A stretch of 64,000 nucleotides of DNA. It comes from Perognathus longimembris pacificus (lineage: Eukaryota > Chordata > Mammalia > Rodentia > Heteromyidae). The notes beneath the pieces were generated by a model. It did not search any database, was not told where the DNA came from, and saw only the letters and a program-made list of their open reading frames with translations. The stretch covers positions 7,995,297-8,059,296 of the forward strand of contig NC_063180.1 in NCBI RefSeq assembly GCF_023159225.1, given 5' to 3'. Of the stretch, positions 33,519-44,448 are shown one piece after another. Position numbers and translations under genes: made by a program. The stretch's first letter is position 1, and the number at the start of each line of letters is the position of its first letter.

Positions 33519-33726
33519 GTGACTAGCAGTTCATATCTGTAATCCTAACTATTCAGGAGACTGCAATCCGAGGATCATAATTTGAAGCCCATTCCAGCAG
33601 AAAAATCTTCAAGAATACATTTCCAAAATAACCAGCAAAAATCAGCATGGAGACATGGTACAAGAAGTAAAGTACCAACTGAGCAAAATGAGTGTGCACA
33701 AACCCCAGTATTGTCATACAAAAAAG
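33519..33726 (+). mobile_element. Degenerate dimeric SINE, B1-like + ID-type
   Basis: Left monomer: CAGTTCATATCTGTAATCC, ACTATTCAGGAGACTGCAAT. Right monomer resembles ID more than Geo: TGGTACAAGAAGTAAAGTAC, then CACAAACCCCAGTATTGTC. Such B1-ID dimers are known in other rodents as B1-dID. Strong divergence indicates age. Confidence 0.7.
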
Positions 33727-34599
33727 TGAAGATAATATTGGAAATGAAATTGGAATGAGATGGTCTACAGAAGAAATTTAAACAGGTAACAGAAGAAATC
33801 CTAAACACAGGACTGCTGACATGGTGGCTTTGTGATAGATCTAGAGACATAGCCAGACACATTCAGTGGCTATGAAGTTATTGCCATAAATGAGGAAAGT
33901 GCTTGTCACAAACAGGATGAAGATGTCACCAAGGAAGTGCCATCAGTTAAATGCTTCCTATTCAGGGAACTCTCTCTAAGATATTCCACATATAGAAAAC
34001 ACGGGACCAAATGTTGGAAGCAGATACAAACTTAGAAAGTAAAATGAAAGTTTGCCAAGGCCTAGAAAACATGGCTCCTTGGTGTCAAATTATGAAGCTA
34101 GAAGAAGGTAAGTGTCTTCATAAAAAAATAAAAATTTTGATTTTCAATACTTCTAATGTTTAAAGTCATAGTGTACTAAATAAATAATATTTACTTTATA
34201 TTTTCATACACACGTAGAGGTGACAAGGAAGAGCTTTTAGTGTTTGGGAAAAATAATAAAAGATCTTAGAACAATTGGAGTTTCTTCCCACTGATTTCTA
34301 GGATTATTTTCTTTTATTTCTCTTGACTCAGTCATCTCGTTCTAGTCCTGAGTTGCCCTGCAAGCAATGATTGAATGTATTGGCAACTCTAAGTTAGCAC
34401 AACAATAACTCTACATATTGCTTTAACTCTAATCCATCTCGTTTCTACATTATCTGTTCAGCTACAGTTAGTGGGACATAGCAGGTAGCCAGTCAATGTA
34501 CCCTTCATTTCCTGGAGATCCCATTGTTGAAGCCATCATAGATGTCCACATATTTGCTTCTAATTAGTCCACTCCATGCCTATTCTGTTCCAAACCTAC
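33727..34599. other. Unassigned DNA
   Basis: No feature recognised. Confidence 0.5.
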
Positions 34600-35155
34600 A
34601 CTCCTCCCCCTTGCCACTGTTTGGCTTTTTTAGAATCCTTATTGCCATTCTCCTGACAACACTTTCTAATTATCCATCCATTTACCCATATCTGTTACCC
34701 ATAGCACACTGTTGAGCCATATGTCAGAGGTATTGATTGATATGGAAAAGAATCTGGTCACATCATTCTACTTTGGAAAAATGACTGATCATTGCTGAAC
34801 TGGATTTCTGTGTCTCTATTCATGGAAATTCCTCTTTCACCCTGCCTTCTCCATCTTTCTGGGGTAACTCCAACTACGTTATAAGGTTCATTACAAGTGT
34901 TTCTTATAACTAAGCAGATGAGGGCTAAGAAAAACTTTCAATCACCTATAATCATATCTTAAGCCTATGTCTTCTACTTTTATATTCTAGTAACATTAGT
35001 TATTTCTACTTCCCCTGCAATTCCATGTTTTAGAACTGTGGCAAATGCATCATAGAATATTATAACCTTTATAGTATTTACATGCCCCATTTTCTTGTAG
35101 ACTATATAACTTCTTAGGATAAGGACCTTGTCATATTTGAGGACTTGGTACGATA
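34600..35155 (+). mobile_element. L2-type LINE 3' end, strongly diverged
   Basis: Pattern resembles the pyrimidine-rich L2 tail: CCTGCCTTCTCCATCTTTCT, then CATAGAATATTATAACC, then TTCTTGTAGACTATATAACT, AGGATAAGGACCTTGTCATA. The last phrase is the usual L2 end. The 5' boundary is a guess. Confidence 0.5.
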
Positions 35156-36576
35156 AGACAATATCAATGACATGCTTTAATTACTAAGGAGAGGTCATTT
35201 TAGATGGAAGAGTAACAACATAATAGTTTCTGCAAATGATATTGGCAGACTTAATTGCATAATGACATGATAGAAAACTTTCAATATAGGTATTTTCCTA
35301 ACAAACAATAAAGGACCAACGAGTGTGAACACATATCTAGAAACAATGTTTGAAGTCTACAAGTTGAAATAGCTTCTTTTAGACATCAGTAACTGTATTG
35401 TTTGCACAAAATAATTAAATATTTTGGCTTTTAGAAGGCATGTGAAAATTTAACATAGCACTTTAAATGGGTAATCCCGTTTCCATGAAGCCTCACTGGG
35501 ATCCAAATGAGGGCTTGTGACCTCCTTTTCCAGAAGATTCCTCTCAGGGAACTCCTTTATGAATTAGTTCGGATCCCTAGCCCTTGCCCAAGGGGTGTCT
35601 AGGACATGTTTATGTGGTATAGGCAAAGGAAAAGCAGAAGAACACATTCCTGTCTGTAGCTCAGAATATAAATCTGTCACAGGAGTTCTCCAAAGACAGT
35701 TTGCCCGGGAGTAATGAAGTGAGGGAAACTGTAGGTGACCAGAAATGACACAGGAAACTCCATAATCATTCGATATGATTAAGGAATTAGCAAGGACCAA
35801 GGAGAGCTGGTGAGAAGAGAAGCATAAATATCCCCTGGCATAAACCAACCATGGAGCAACCTGTGCAGGAAAAGGAAACTTTCTTTCTATGAAGCCGACT
35901 TGGGCTTTAGAACTGATGCATTTCTGAACAAATCTAAGGAATTGGCACGGGGCTGTGTCTACAGAGAGGCTGGTAGTATGCAGGGCAATGGAGAACAGCA
36001 TAAAGCCTGGTTGGCTGGTGAGTGGCTGCATTTTCACTTTGAGCATCTCTCTTGGAATTCAAGACCCTTTTGCCACCTAGAACACAGTAACCTGTCACCA
36101 AAAACATTGTCAGGCAATGCTTCAACACTTTATTTTTGTTTGCATAGTATTTCTATGCATATTTTTCTGAGAGCCTCCTAATAATCTAGTAAAGTGACAG
36201 GAAGATACAATTAGTGCCAAATTCTAAACTTTTAAAAATTGTTCTCCTTTCTGCTTTTTGCAAAGTATCACAATCACTGAACAAACCAGAAAATTTAGGG
36301 AAGGGTAAAGGAAAAAATTCAGTCATTTGTAATCATATCATAAAACTATGTCTCCTTCAACTTTTATGTTCCATGTATATGTTCATTTTTTTACAGTTTT
36401 GCAATGTATTGCTTTCATTCTTAATACCTAATAATAAAAATATACATGTCAATAAAAATGCAATTATGTGATCACTTTTAATGACTACATAAACATACTA
36501 TTCTTAAAACTTAAAAAAAAGATTTAACGAATTCCCTTATGTTGGATATTTAAATTACTTAAAATGTGAATCATCA
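35156..36576. other. Unassigned DNA, possible ancient repeat near 36210-36400
   Basis: The phrase at 36300-36380 (TTCAGTCATTTGTAATCATA, then ACTATGTCTCCTTCAACTTT) is similar to 34935-34990 within the window, so an ancient interspersed family is likely, but I cannot name it. The 160-codon minus frame at 35564-36046 has no recognisable domain. Confidence 0.4.
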
Positions 36577-36830
36577 GCCAGGCACTGGTGGCTCATGCCT
36601 ATAATCCTAGCTACTCAGGAGGCTGGGATCTGAGGATTATGGTTCAAAGCCAGCCAGAACAGCAATGTGCATGAGACTCTTATCTCTAATAAACCACTCA
36701 GGAAAATGCTGGAAAGTAGCACAACTGGCAGAATGTTAGCCTTGAGCACAAAGAGGCTCAGGAACAGGGCCCAGACCCTGAGTTCAAGTTCCAGGACTGC
36801 ACCCCCCCCCAAAGTGAGTCACCAAAAAAA
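36577..36830 (+). mobile_element. Full-length dimeric SINE, B1-like + Geo
   Basis: The best plus-strand example. Left monomer starts GCCAGGCACTGGTGGCTCAT, with TAGCTACTCAGGAGGCTGGG (7SL-like). The right monomer starts at about 36705 with the Geo A-box region and ends at GAGTTCAAGTTCCAGGACTG. The tail has C9 at 36802-36810 then A7. Geo content is shared with the IDL-Geo copies at 59516 and 61946, but the left monomer is 7SL-derived instead of tRNA-Ala-like. The frame at 36667-36873 is its translation. Confidence 0.9.
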
Positions 36831-37259
36831 TAAAGCCAAGATTATTCTTAAAGTGCTGAGTTATATTATATAAGTTATTCTTATATACTGTTATAGTAAC
36901 AACTTCTATACACTATATTTTATATCTCTATTTAATATATTATTACAAGCACCATAATTATATAATTAGTAATATTATTGCAGGAAATAACATTTGCATG
37001 TCCAAAATACCCATGAAGTTAGCCTACTTACAGCAAAATTATCAGTCATATCCATGATTATTTTGTGGGCCTTTAAAATCAGGTTGAATGTGTTCTGATG
37101 CAGGTTTAGCAGACAGAGTTGATGCAAATGAACCTCAGACATTTTTTGCTCTCTTCCTGAAACTGAAAAACATGTTTTTCTTTTTCTTGTTTTTATTTGC
37201 ATTTACCATTGATTTTCTTTCTTGCTCAAATCCAGCTGTCACCCAGCCTCAAACATTTT
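36831..37259. other. AT-rich unassigned DNA
   Basis: No recognisable feature other than A/T richness at 36855-36980. Confidence 0.5.
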
Positions 37260-37400
37260 CAATATTAATTCATAACCCAGTTTCCTGGTTGTCACATATC
37301 CCAGACATTATGTTAGACACTAATACGTAAAGGAGTGCATAAGAGCTGGTCCCTGCCCTCTCGTTGCAGGCACTTCAGCTGAGAATACAAAGAAGATAGG
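37260..37400 (+). mobile_element. L2-type LINE fragment
   Basis: Contains 'CCAGACATTATGTTAGACAC' and 'AGAGCTGGTCCCTGCCCTCT', the common L2 shared/lost-count phrases. Short and diverged. Confidence 0.5.
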
Positions 37401-38458
37401 GATGATCACAAGTTTTCGGAGCTAGACTGTAGAGGAATAGTGTACTGTGTATTTCCAGAGACAAGACACTAATCCAGATTACAGACTTGGAGAAGCTTCT
37501 CAGACACATTCTGTCTCACATGTGCTATATCTGGAGAGATGACTGTGTTAGCCAGCATTTGGAGGCACAAGGCTTTCATGATGGTCCAAAGAAGGTGTTA
37601 AGTGTTAGGATAGCCCACTTACCAGAGCTATATCATTCATAGTGGCCACTAAAGATGTCTTTGTGAAGCATGTGTTTTTCTCCCTTCGCTGAAATGTGAC
37701 AAAGGGACAAGATCTCTTTGCTAGCGGTGATGGGTTAATAAGAGAGATTCTAGAGTTTGTTTGTGATTTTGTGTGTCCAGGTCCTCATGAATTGTAGCCC
37801 AGCATAGGAGAAGAATCTGTGAATGTGATTTATCTCACTCTTGGTTATGCTTAGAAGGTTTCAGGAATATTTGATATAGGCAAGTTGGATACTTCTTTTT
37901 GCTAAACTGGACAAGAACCATTTAAAAAAACTTCAACCTACTAGAGGTGTGTTGAGCCTTAGTTAATGTAAGAATATTAGCTACTATTAAATAGATGGTG
38001 TGCCAGGATTTTGAAAATCATGTGGAGACTTCTGATCATCTGGTACTGATTCAGGTTCACCGGCCAGGACCTGGTCTCATTTCCTCTCCTTATAGAAACA
38101 AGGGCCCAGGAAGGGTGCATCTCCACAAGTTTAGAGAATCTTACCTTCAGTATTGAAAATATTGGGAGGAAGATTTTGGACTGGCCCTGTACAGAAAAGA
38201 CAGATGCTGAAGTGAAGCATTCAGCAAGCCACGGGATTATGAAAATGGCACAGTTTCATTGTTGTGGATTGTTGTAGTCAATGCTTCTAGTTTCTGTGAA
38301 GGGGTGAGTTGATCATCTTGTACTTGATGATGGTCAGCACAGCTGACCAAGTGGATTTTATCTTAGATGGCACACTGAGCTGGTGCTGTGAAGTGGAGAA
38401 TTGAGATACAGACCCACATATAAGAGATGTTAGATCATTGTACATGAAAGGGAGCTCC
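37401..38458. other. Unassigned DNA
   Basis: No repeat or gene recognised. Confidence 0.5.
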
Positions 38459-38489
38459 TCCCCCCACCCCATCCCCACCCCCCGCCCCG
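38459..38489 (-). other. G-quadruplex motif on the minus strand
   Basis: Plus-strand C-runs of five, four, four, six and four separated by one- to two-base spacers. The minus strand has five G-runs of at least four in about 30 nt, satisfying a strict quadruplex rule. Confidence 0.9.
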
Positions 38490-38599
38490 AGGAACTTCTA
38501 GAGAAGGTGTTGCTGGATTTGGAGTTTGCAGACATCTTCAATATATGAACTGATGCTTTTCATTGGTTGTGAAAATTTCTCAGCCATCCATTGCTTTGG
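38490..38599. other. Unassigned DNA
   Basis: Nothing recognised. Confidence 0.4.
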
Positions 38600-38930
38600 G
38601 CCTCTTTTATTCTTTTTTCCTCTGGGATCCCAATGAATTGACTATTTTTCCTGTTAAACTTGTCCATTGAAGCTTTTACTATGCAATTTTGCAATGATAG
38701 AATTTCCACTTGGTTTTATGTTACCTTTTATGTTTTCAGTTCTCTGATGAAATTTTTCTATTCTGTCTTTTTATTTTCCAGAACATAGGAACCATGGTTA
38801 TTTAAAGGTCTTCCTGTTAATAACTCCAATAACTACAGATCTGATTCTACCATGTGTTGTCTCTATTGGTTATTGTTATCATTTTATCTGGTATCTTTTA
38901 ATATCTGGCCTTTGTTAAAAAACAAAAGCA
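38600..38930 (-). mobile_element. Possible ancient LINE-1 fragment
   Basis: T-rich plus strand with the order TTTTATGTTTTCAGTTCTCT, GATGAAATTTTTCTATTCTG, AATAACTCCAATAACTACAG, TCATTTTATCTGGTATCTTT, as in reversed old L1M-type 3' regions. Weak. Confidence 0.4.
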
Positions 38931-38970
38931 TTCTTTTGCATGGTCATTATTAAAAATTGATTTAGAAATC

Positions 38971-39253
38971 TGAGCGTCTGTGGCTATGCCTAGCCACTTG
39001 GGCTACCTGAAGTAAAAGGAATGAAGTTTGAGGCCAGCCTGGGCAGAACGTTTGTGAGAGTCTATCTTCACCCAGGGAAGTTTGATGTGTTGTCGAGTGT
39101 CCCAAATGTGATCCCATTAAGAACTGGTAAGTGGACTGTAGCTCAGAGGCACAGTCAGATGAAAAACAGAGCTGGAGGCATAGCTCAGCAATGTCACACC
39201 AGTCTTTACTAGCACAAGGTCCTGAGTTCAAATCCCAATACCACTAAAAATAA
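38971..39253 (+). mobile_element. Dimeric SINE, B1-like + ID-type (B1-dID-like)
   Basis: Left monomer: TTTGAGGCCAGCCTGGGCAG near 39027-39046. Right monomer is clearly ID-like: GGAGGCATAGCTCAGCAATG, then GTCCTGAGTTCAAATCCCAA. Geo is absent. The open frames at 38962-39231 and 39021-39212 are its translations. Confidence 0.8.
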
Positions 39254-40235
39254 GTAGGAAATGAAATGTTAAGACTAGTTCTATCAGACAGAGAAGCCAG
39301 CAATTAGAGATTATTCTGACCCAGCTTCACCCTTTGAGAGTTTAAGATGATTCAAAGCTGTTAATGTTCAGGCTGGTTTATTTTAGAAATTCCTTCATTT
39401 CTAGAGTGAAATCCCTTAGGTTGGCAACCTAAAATGTAGTTTATTTCCTGTCCTTTCCCACTGGCAGGTTCTAAAACCCAGTCTTGTCTTTTTAGTCTCA
39501 GGAGGCTGAAGCATTGGTGAACTCTTATGCTTTTCATTCAGAATCTGCTTCTAGGGGAAAAGTAGCTCCTACCCAGCTTTCCTCTCCAGCTGTTTGTTTT
39601 CTTCTGGATCAGAGCATGAAGCTTCTTTATCGCCTCAGTAGATAGTTTAAACCCTGTGTTTATCTCCCTATTTATTTTCAGACATCCAAAATGCCATTGC
39701 TGGAAGCTGGAAAGTTAGAGAGTAAATTTGTTCTGTGGTATCCAGTGGTCAGATGAAGTCCAATGAATAGAATTTACAGAAAACCCCAATTTTCACAAAA
39801 CCAATGACATGGCTTGCTATAGATTAGCCTAACAATAATAAAACAGGCTGCATGTGAGATTGGGACCTGTTAGTTAAAATGATGTTTCTTCAATGTTTCC
39901 TCAGAAATATCAATCATGATAGAGGAAAGGAACTTGTATCCCTTGTAGCTGTATAGGATTAGAACACACAAGATGATTTTTTGAGCTTTCCTAAGCTAGA
40001 GAAACAAATCAATCTAATATAGCATCCACAGAACTCCACTCTTTCCTAACACTGTTATACCACCACTACCCAAATAGTCAGGCTTTATCACAGAAAAGCT
40101 TTCAGTGCAGACTTCTCCTCCAATTCCATATCCTTCTGTTATGAAGAACTAACTGTCCAGTCTCTTCCAGAACATATTCTGGACTTGACCACATCACTTT
40201 TGGCTGTCTAGATGGCTAGAGCTCTGTTCTAAGCT
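39254..40235. other. Unassigned DNA
   Basis: No recognisable feature. Confidence 0.5.
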
Positions 40236-40866
40236 ACTACCCTAGTTTTCAAAAGTAAAACATCAAAACTGGGTGGCTCAAACAACACTGATAAATTGTC
40301 TCACAATTCTGGAAACCAGAAGGTCAAGATCAAGATGTTCACAAGGTTGTTATTTCCTCAAGCTTCTCTGCTTGGTTGGCCAATAGTTGCCTTCCTCTGT
40401 TGTCTTCATAAGGTAATCTTTCTCTGTACATGTTTATATGCTTATTTTTCTACTTTTTGTTGTCATGGGGCTTGAATTTAGGGCCTGAGTGCTGTCCCTG
40501 ACCTTTTTTTTCTCAAGGCCAGTGCTCTACCACTTTGAGCCTCAGTGCCACTTCTGGTTTTCTGGTGATTAATTGGAGATAAGAGTCTTACAGACTTTCC
40601 TGCCTGGGCTGGCTTCAAACCATGATCCTCAGATCTCAGCCTCTTGAGTAGCTAGGATTACAAGATTACAGATGTGAACTACTGGCGCATAGGTCTAATT
40701 TCCTATAAGAGTGTAAGTCATAGTAGATTGAGTCCTATCCTAATAAATTTGACTTAACTGAATTATCTCTTGAAAAAAACAACCTCAAATGTATTTCTGT
40801 TTGAGGCACTGAAAATTAGGTCTTCAACATATGAATTTGAGGGGGAAATGTATCAGCCAGTAATAG
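40236..40866 (-). mobile_element. MLT1 MaLR LTR split by a SINE
   Basis: Left part 40236-40444: AACTGGGTGGCTCAAACAAC, TCTCACAATTCTGGAAACCA, AAGGTCAAGATCAAGATGTT. Right part 40695-40866: TTCAACATATGAATTTGAGG and CAGCCAGTAAT. Together they read as one reversed MLT1 with a younger SINE at 40445-40694. Confidence 0.85.
40445..40694 (-). mobile_element. Dimeric SINE, B1-like + Geo, nested in MLT1
   Basis: Full dimer in reverse: Geo image TGAGTGCTGTCCCTGACC, TCTACCACTTTGAGCCTCAG; B1-like image TGCCTGGGCTGGCTTCAAAC. A GATTACA is duplicated near 40656-40670. It must be younger than the LTR it interrupts. Confidence 0.88.
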
Positions 40867-41150
40867 AAACCATCTTTTTCTGCTCTTAGTTCAGTTCAAT
40901 CTGCTTTCACCACAGTCCCAAACCCTATGCTCCCAGCAACTCACCCAGAATATTCACTGAGGGGCAAATTACAGTGCACTTTCCTCTGCTAAAAACTTTA
41001 CAATCGCAACCAGAATAAAGGTGACCTGTGGGTGTACAGGGTTTATTGGATCTCATCTTTTTTATCTCACATCCCCAGTGAATAAGCATTCTACATCAGC
41101 CACATTAATCCTCTGTGGCCCACAATATTCTCAAGAATTTCACTGGCTTG
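40867..41150. other. Unassigned DNA
   Basis: Nothing recognised. Confidence 0.5.
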
Positions 41151-41460
41151 CCTTCCTTCCTTCCTTCTTTCCTTCCTTCTTTCCTTGCTTCTTTCCTTGC
41201 TTCTTTCCTTCCTTCCTTCCTTCCTTCCTTCCTTCCTTCCTTCCTTCCTTCCTTCCTTCCTTCCTCCCTCCCTCTCTTACCTTTCCTTTTCCTCCCTCCC
41301 TCTCTCTTTCATTTGTCCTTCCTTCCCTCCCTCCCTTTCCTTTCCTTTCCTTCCCTACCTCTGTAATCTCTCTCTCTTTTTTTCTTCCTTCCCTCCCTCC
41401 CTGCCTTCCCTCTCCCTCCCTTCCTCCCTCCCTCCCTCCCTTCATCCTTCCTTCCTTCTT
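41151..41460. repeat. Long (TTCC)n-type polypyrimidine tract
   Basis: About 310 bp, almost entirely pyrimidine, made of TTCC, TTCCC, CCTCC and CTTT units with the most regular TTCC at about 41205-41262. It adjoins the tail side of the SINE at 41461, consistent with growth from the SINE's A/G-rich tail. Five open frames here (for example 41021-41521 plus and 41140-41445 minus) are Phe/Leu/Pro/Ser- or Lys/Glu/Gly-rich translations and not genes. Confidence 0.97.
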
Positions 41461-41692
41461 TGTCCTGGGCCTTAAACTCAGGGCCTGGGTACTGACCTTG
41501 AGCTATTTTACTCAAGGATAGCACTCTACCACTTTAGCCACAGTATCACTTTTGGCTTAAAATATTATTTTTTGGTGGTTAATTGGAGATACGTGTCTCG
41601 AGACTCTCCTGCCTGGGCTGACTTTGAACCACGATGCTCAGATCTCAGCCTCCTAAGTAATTAGGAGTCTAGATATGAGTTACAGACACTCA
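41461..41692 (-). mobile_element. Dimeric SINE, B1-like + Geo
   Basis: Reverse dimer: image TGTCCTGGGCCTTAAACTCA at the Geo end, TCTACCACTTTAGCCACAG, then the B1-like image TGCCTGGGCTGACTTTGAAC and CAGATCTCAGCCTCCTAAGT. Confidence 0.88.
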
Positions 41693-44099
41693 GCAATTTT
41701 GGCTTTCTTGTAGCTTCTCTTCACTCTAGCAAAGACACAGTTGTACTTTCAACCTTACTTTCCATCATTGCCTAACCCATATTGATTGTATTCACATGAG
41801 TCCTATAATAACTGCTTGCTTATTTCTATGCATGTTGCCTGCCTCATGCTATATACTGAATGAAAGCACTTTGAGGAGAGAATCCCTGTTTATCACAGGC
41901 ACTCCTGTCCCACGACAATATGGCACCTGCCATGGTGAACACATATTTTACTCACTGGTTTCAGTGTAGAGACTCAAAAGACAGTTCCATTCCCATCAGC
42001 ATGTTAGGAAAATTAATTGCTCAATTGATTCTACATGCTTTTCCTCTTTCTATAAGTTCACATGCTTCCTAGTATAAAATATATATCCTTTGAAGCCTAA
42101 CCAAACCTTTATTGCAAAAAGCAGAACAAGGATTTAAGCTAGCTCTGAAGTTGCAAATAGGTCTCTTATTAACAATAATGATTTGGAAGTGGTGGAGGAT
42201 AACATTGAGGCTCCACCTAAGCCCACTGAAAGTGTTCTATTTGATTAGTAATGTCTGTTGTTGACATACTATGACACAACATAGGCTTCTCTGCTGAATA
42301 TAGGCTAAATGGTCTTCAAAGCATGAGCCAATCTAGTTTGTCCTATAGTTAATCTTCAGTGGTGCTCCAGGAAAACATTCTACACATACAGATCCATCTA
42401 ATTATGGGACTTATTGAAAATTCTGCTTATTGGGAACTCAGCTTTGAGACATCTTGATCTGCCCACTTCCTACCTAAATGAAAGGAAATACACTTAAGTG
42501 CTCAGCCTGAATGGTTAATAATTCAAAATTATTTTCAAGAGTAAAGTTTCTTATTTCTTTCTAGAATTCTCACTCACATTTTGATTTTCATTCATTTAAC
42601 TGCCACTTCAAATGTAAACATAGAAAACGCACAGGAATTGCATTGTATTTAGAGGCTAACCATATTATAATCACCCTCCAATTGGGGCACATACCCTTTC
42701 ACTCCACTTGGAACTAGAGTGTAGTTTCTCCTATTCATTCATGAATTCCAAAATTGGCACATCTTCTGGGCGTTCACTTAGAAACACATTAGGGTTTGTA
42801 GTGTAGAAGAACATAGCCCAGTTTTCTACAGCCAACTGTCCAAGACTGACAGAACCCACAGCAAATTCTGTGCTATGCTGGAGGTTGCAGACACTGTTGA
42901 ATTTGGAACCAGAAACATAGCTGTTCCTCAGTCTTTTGTTCTGCCGGCTAAATCGCTCATTTCCTCTAACTTTTCTTCAATATCACATCAGCATAATTAC
43001 CTCAAACAGACTCGTGGCCGACTTCAGCACTGATGATATTTAACCACACCACTGGGCATACCCAGCCAGAGAGACACGAAGCCAACCACAGCCCCACGAG
43101 TTCTGACCAAGCCCATGTCTGTTTTGCCAAAAGAAATTCCTGAGACTGATTGAATGCTCAAATCTCAAGGCAGCTCTTCGAGGTTTTTTTTTTTTTGTTT
43201 CCTTGCCACTGAAGATTATATTTGCAGACCAATCAGCAAAATGCAGAATGAGATTATCCCGTTGGTGGTTTGGATAAGGCAAAGCACATTTTTTATTATG
43301 TAGCTGAAAGTTGAGAAAGCAGTGGAGTGGGGTGTTCCCATCTGGAATTCTTTGGATGCTATAATTAAGGATACCTGGGAGATCTGGAATGCTGGACACC
43401 AGCTAACAGATGCAAACATTTTTAAGAAGTGGGAAACAGCCCAGATTTTTCTAATTATCTAGAAAAGCATGGTGCTCTACTTTTTATTATGAGCAAGATA
43501 ATCAAGAGATAGTCAGGGCAGTCACTCTCTGTCCCTTTCATGTTCCTACAGCAGTCATTAAGCAGGACTTGCTATCTAGTGATGAGATAGAAACTGGCTT
43601 TCAGTTCTAAAGGATCTGGAGACCCTTCCATCAAAGCAACTAGGATCTAATTTCCAGGTAAAATCTATTAGTATTCCTCTGTCCATGAACTTGTCTGAAT
43701 GATAGACAGATGTAGAAAACAAGCTTCCACCCTTGAAAGTTATTCTTGAAATTCTTCTTTAACTATAAACGAATACATGTTAAAGTCATCAGCTTTGATT
43801 TTTAGGCATATGTACTTAGTACATTTCATTACTCTGGTATTTTCATATGTGAATTATGTTCATGTGTGTGCATGTTTGTATATGCCCATGAATGTACATA
43901 TTGATTAACCTCTCAGATACAAAATGTATCTGTACATAGAATGCAGGGGCTAGGCAATGCAGCTTAACAAGTCAGTGTGATAGCCATGGTTGATCCTTTG
44001 CATCCACTCTCTATCCTCAGATTATAAACAAATACCTCCTCTGGGCACTTATCAGGACTCCTCATGTAGACTAATTGCTTATATACTCCACAAGCTAGT
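41693..44099. other. Unassigned, mostly single-copy DNA
   Basis: About 2.4 kb without a recognised repeat. The 119-codon minus frame at 43040-43399 has no known domain. A poly(T) run of about 13 lies at 43183-43195. Confidence 0.5.
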
Positions 44100-44414
44100 A
44101 TGCTGAAAGGTACCTCTCAAGCTGGGATTTATATGTGGGTCTTTAGGAAATGAATAGGTCTTGGGTGCAGCACCCTCATGGACAGGATTAGTGCCCTTAG
44201 TAAAGAAATCCCATAGATCCCCCTCACTCCACACACCTTGTTAGAGGTATGGTATAAAGTGCCATCTTGAAACCAGGAAGAGTCAAGAAGTGAATTTTGT
44301 TCAGACATCAGTTCTTCCAGTACCTTGATCTTGGACTTCTCAATCTCTGGAGCTGTGAGAAAGAAGTTCTGTTGTTTATAACACACTTAGTCTATAGTGT
44401 GCATGTGTGTGTAT

Positions 44415-44448
<34 letters not shown>

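Noticed and set aside
35564..36046. 160-codon minus-strand frame
   Set aside because: No recognisable protein feature, and overlapping frames exist on the other strand.
41021..41521. 166-codon plus-strand frame rich in Phe, Leu, Pro and Ser, with matching minus-strand Lys/Glu/Gly-rich frames
   Set aside because: They are translations of the TTCC polypyrimidine tract and its complement.
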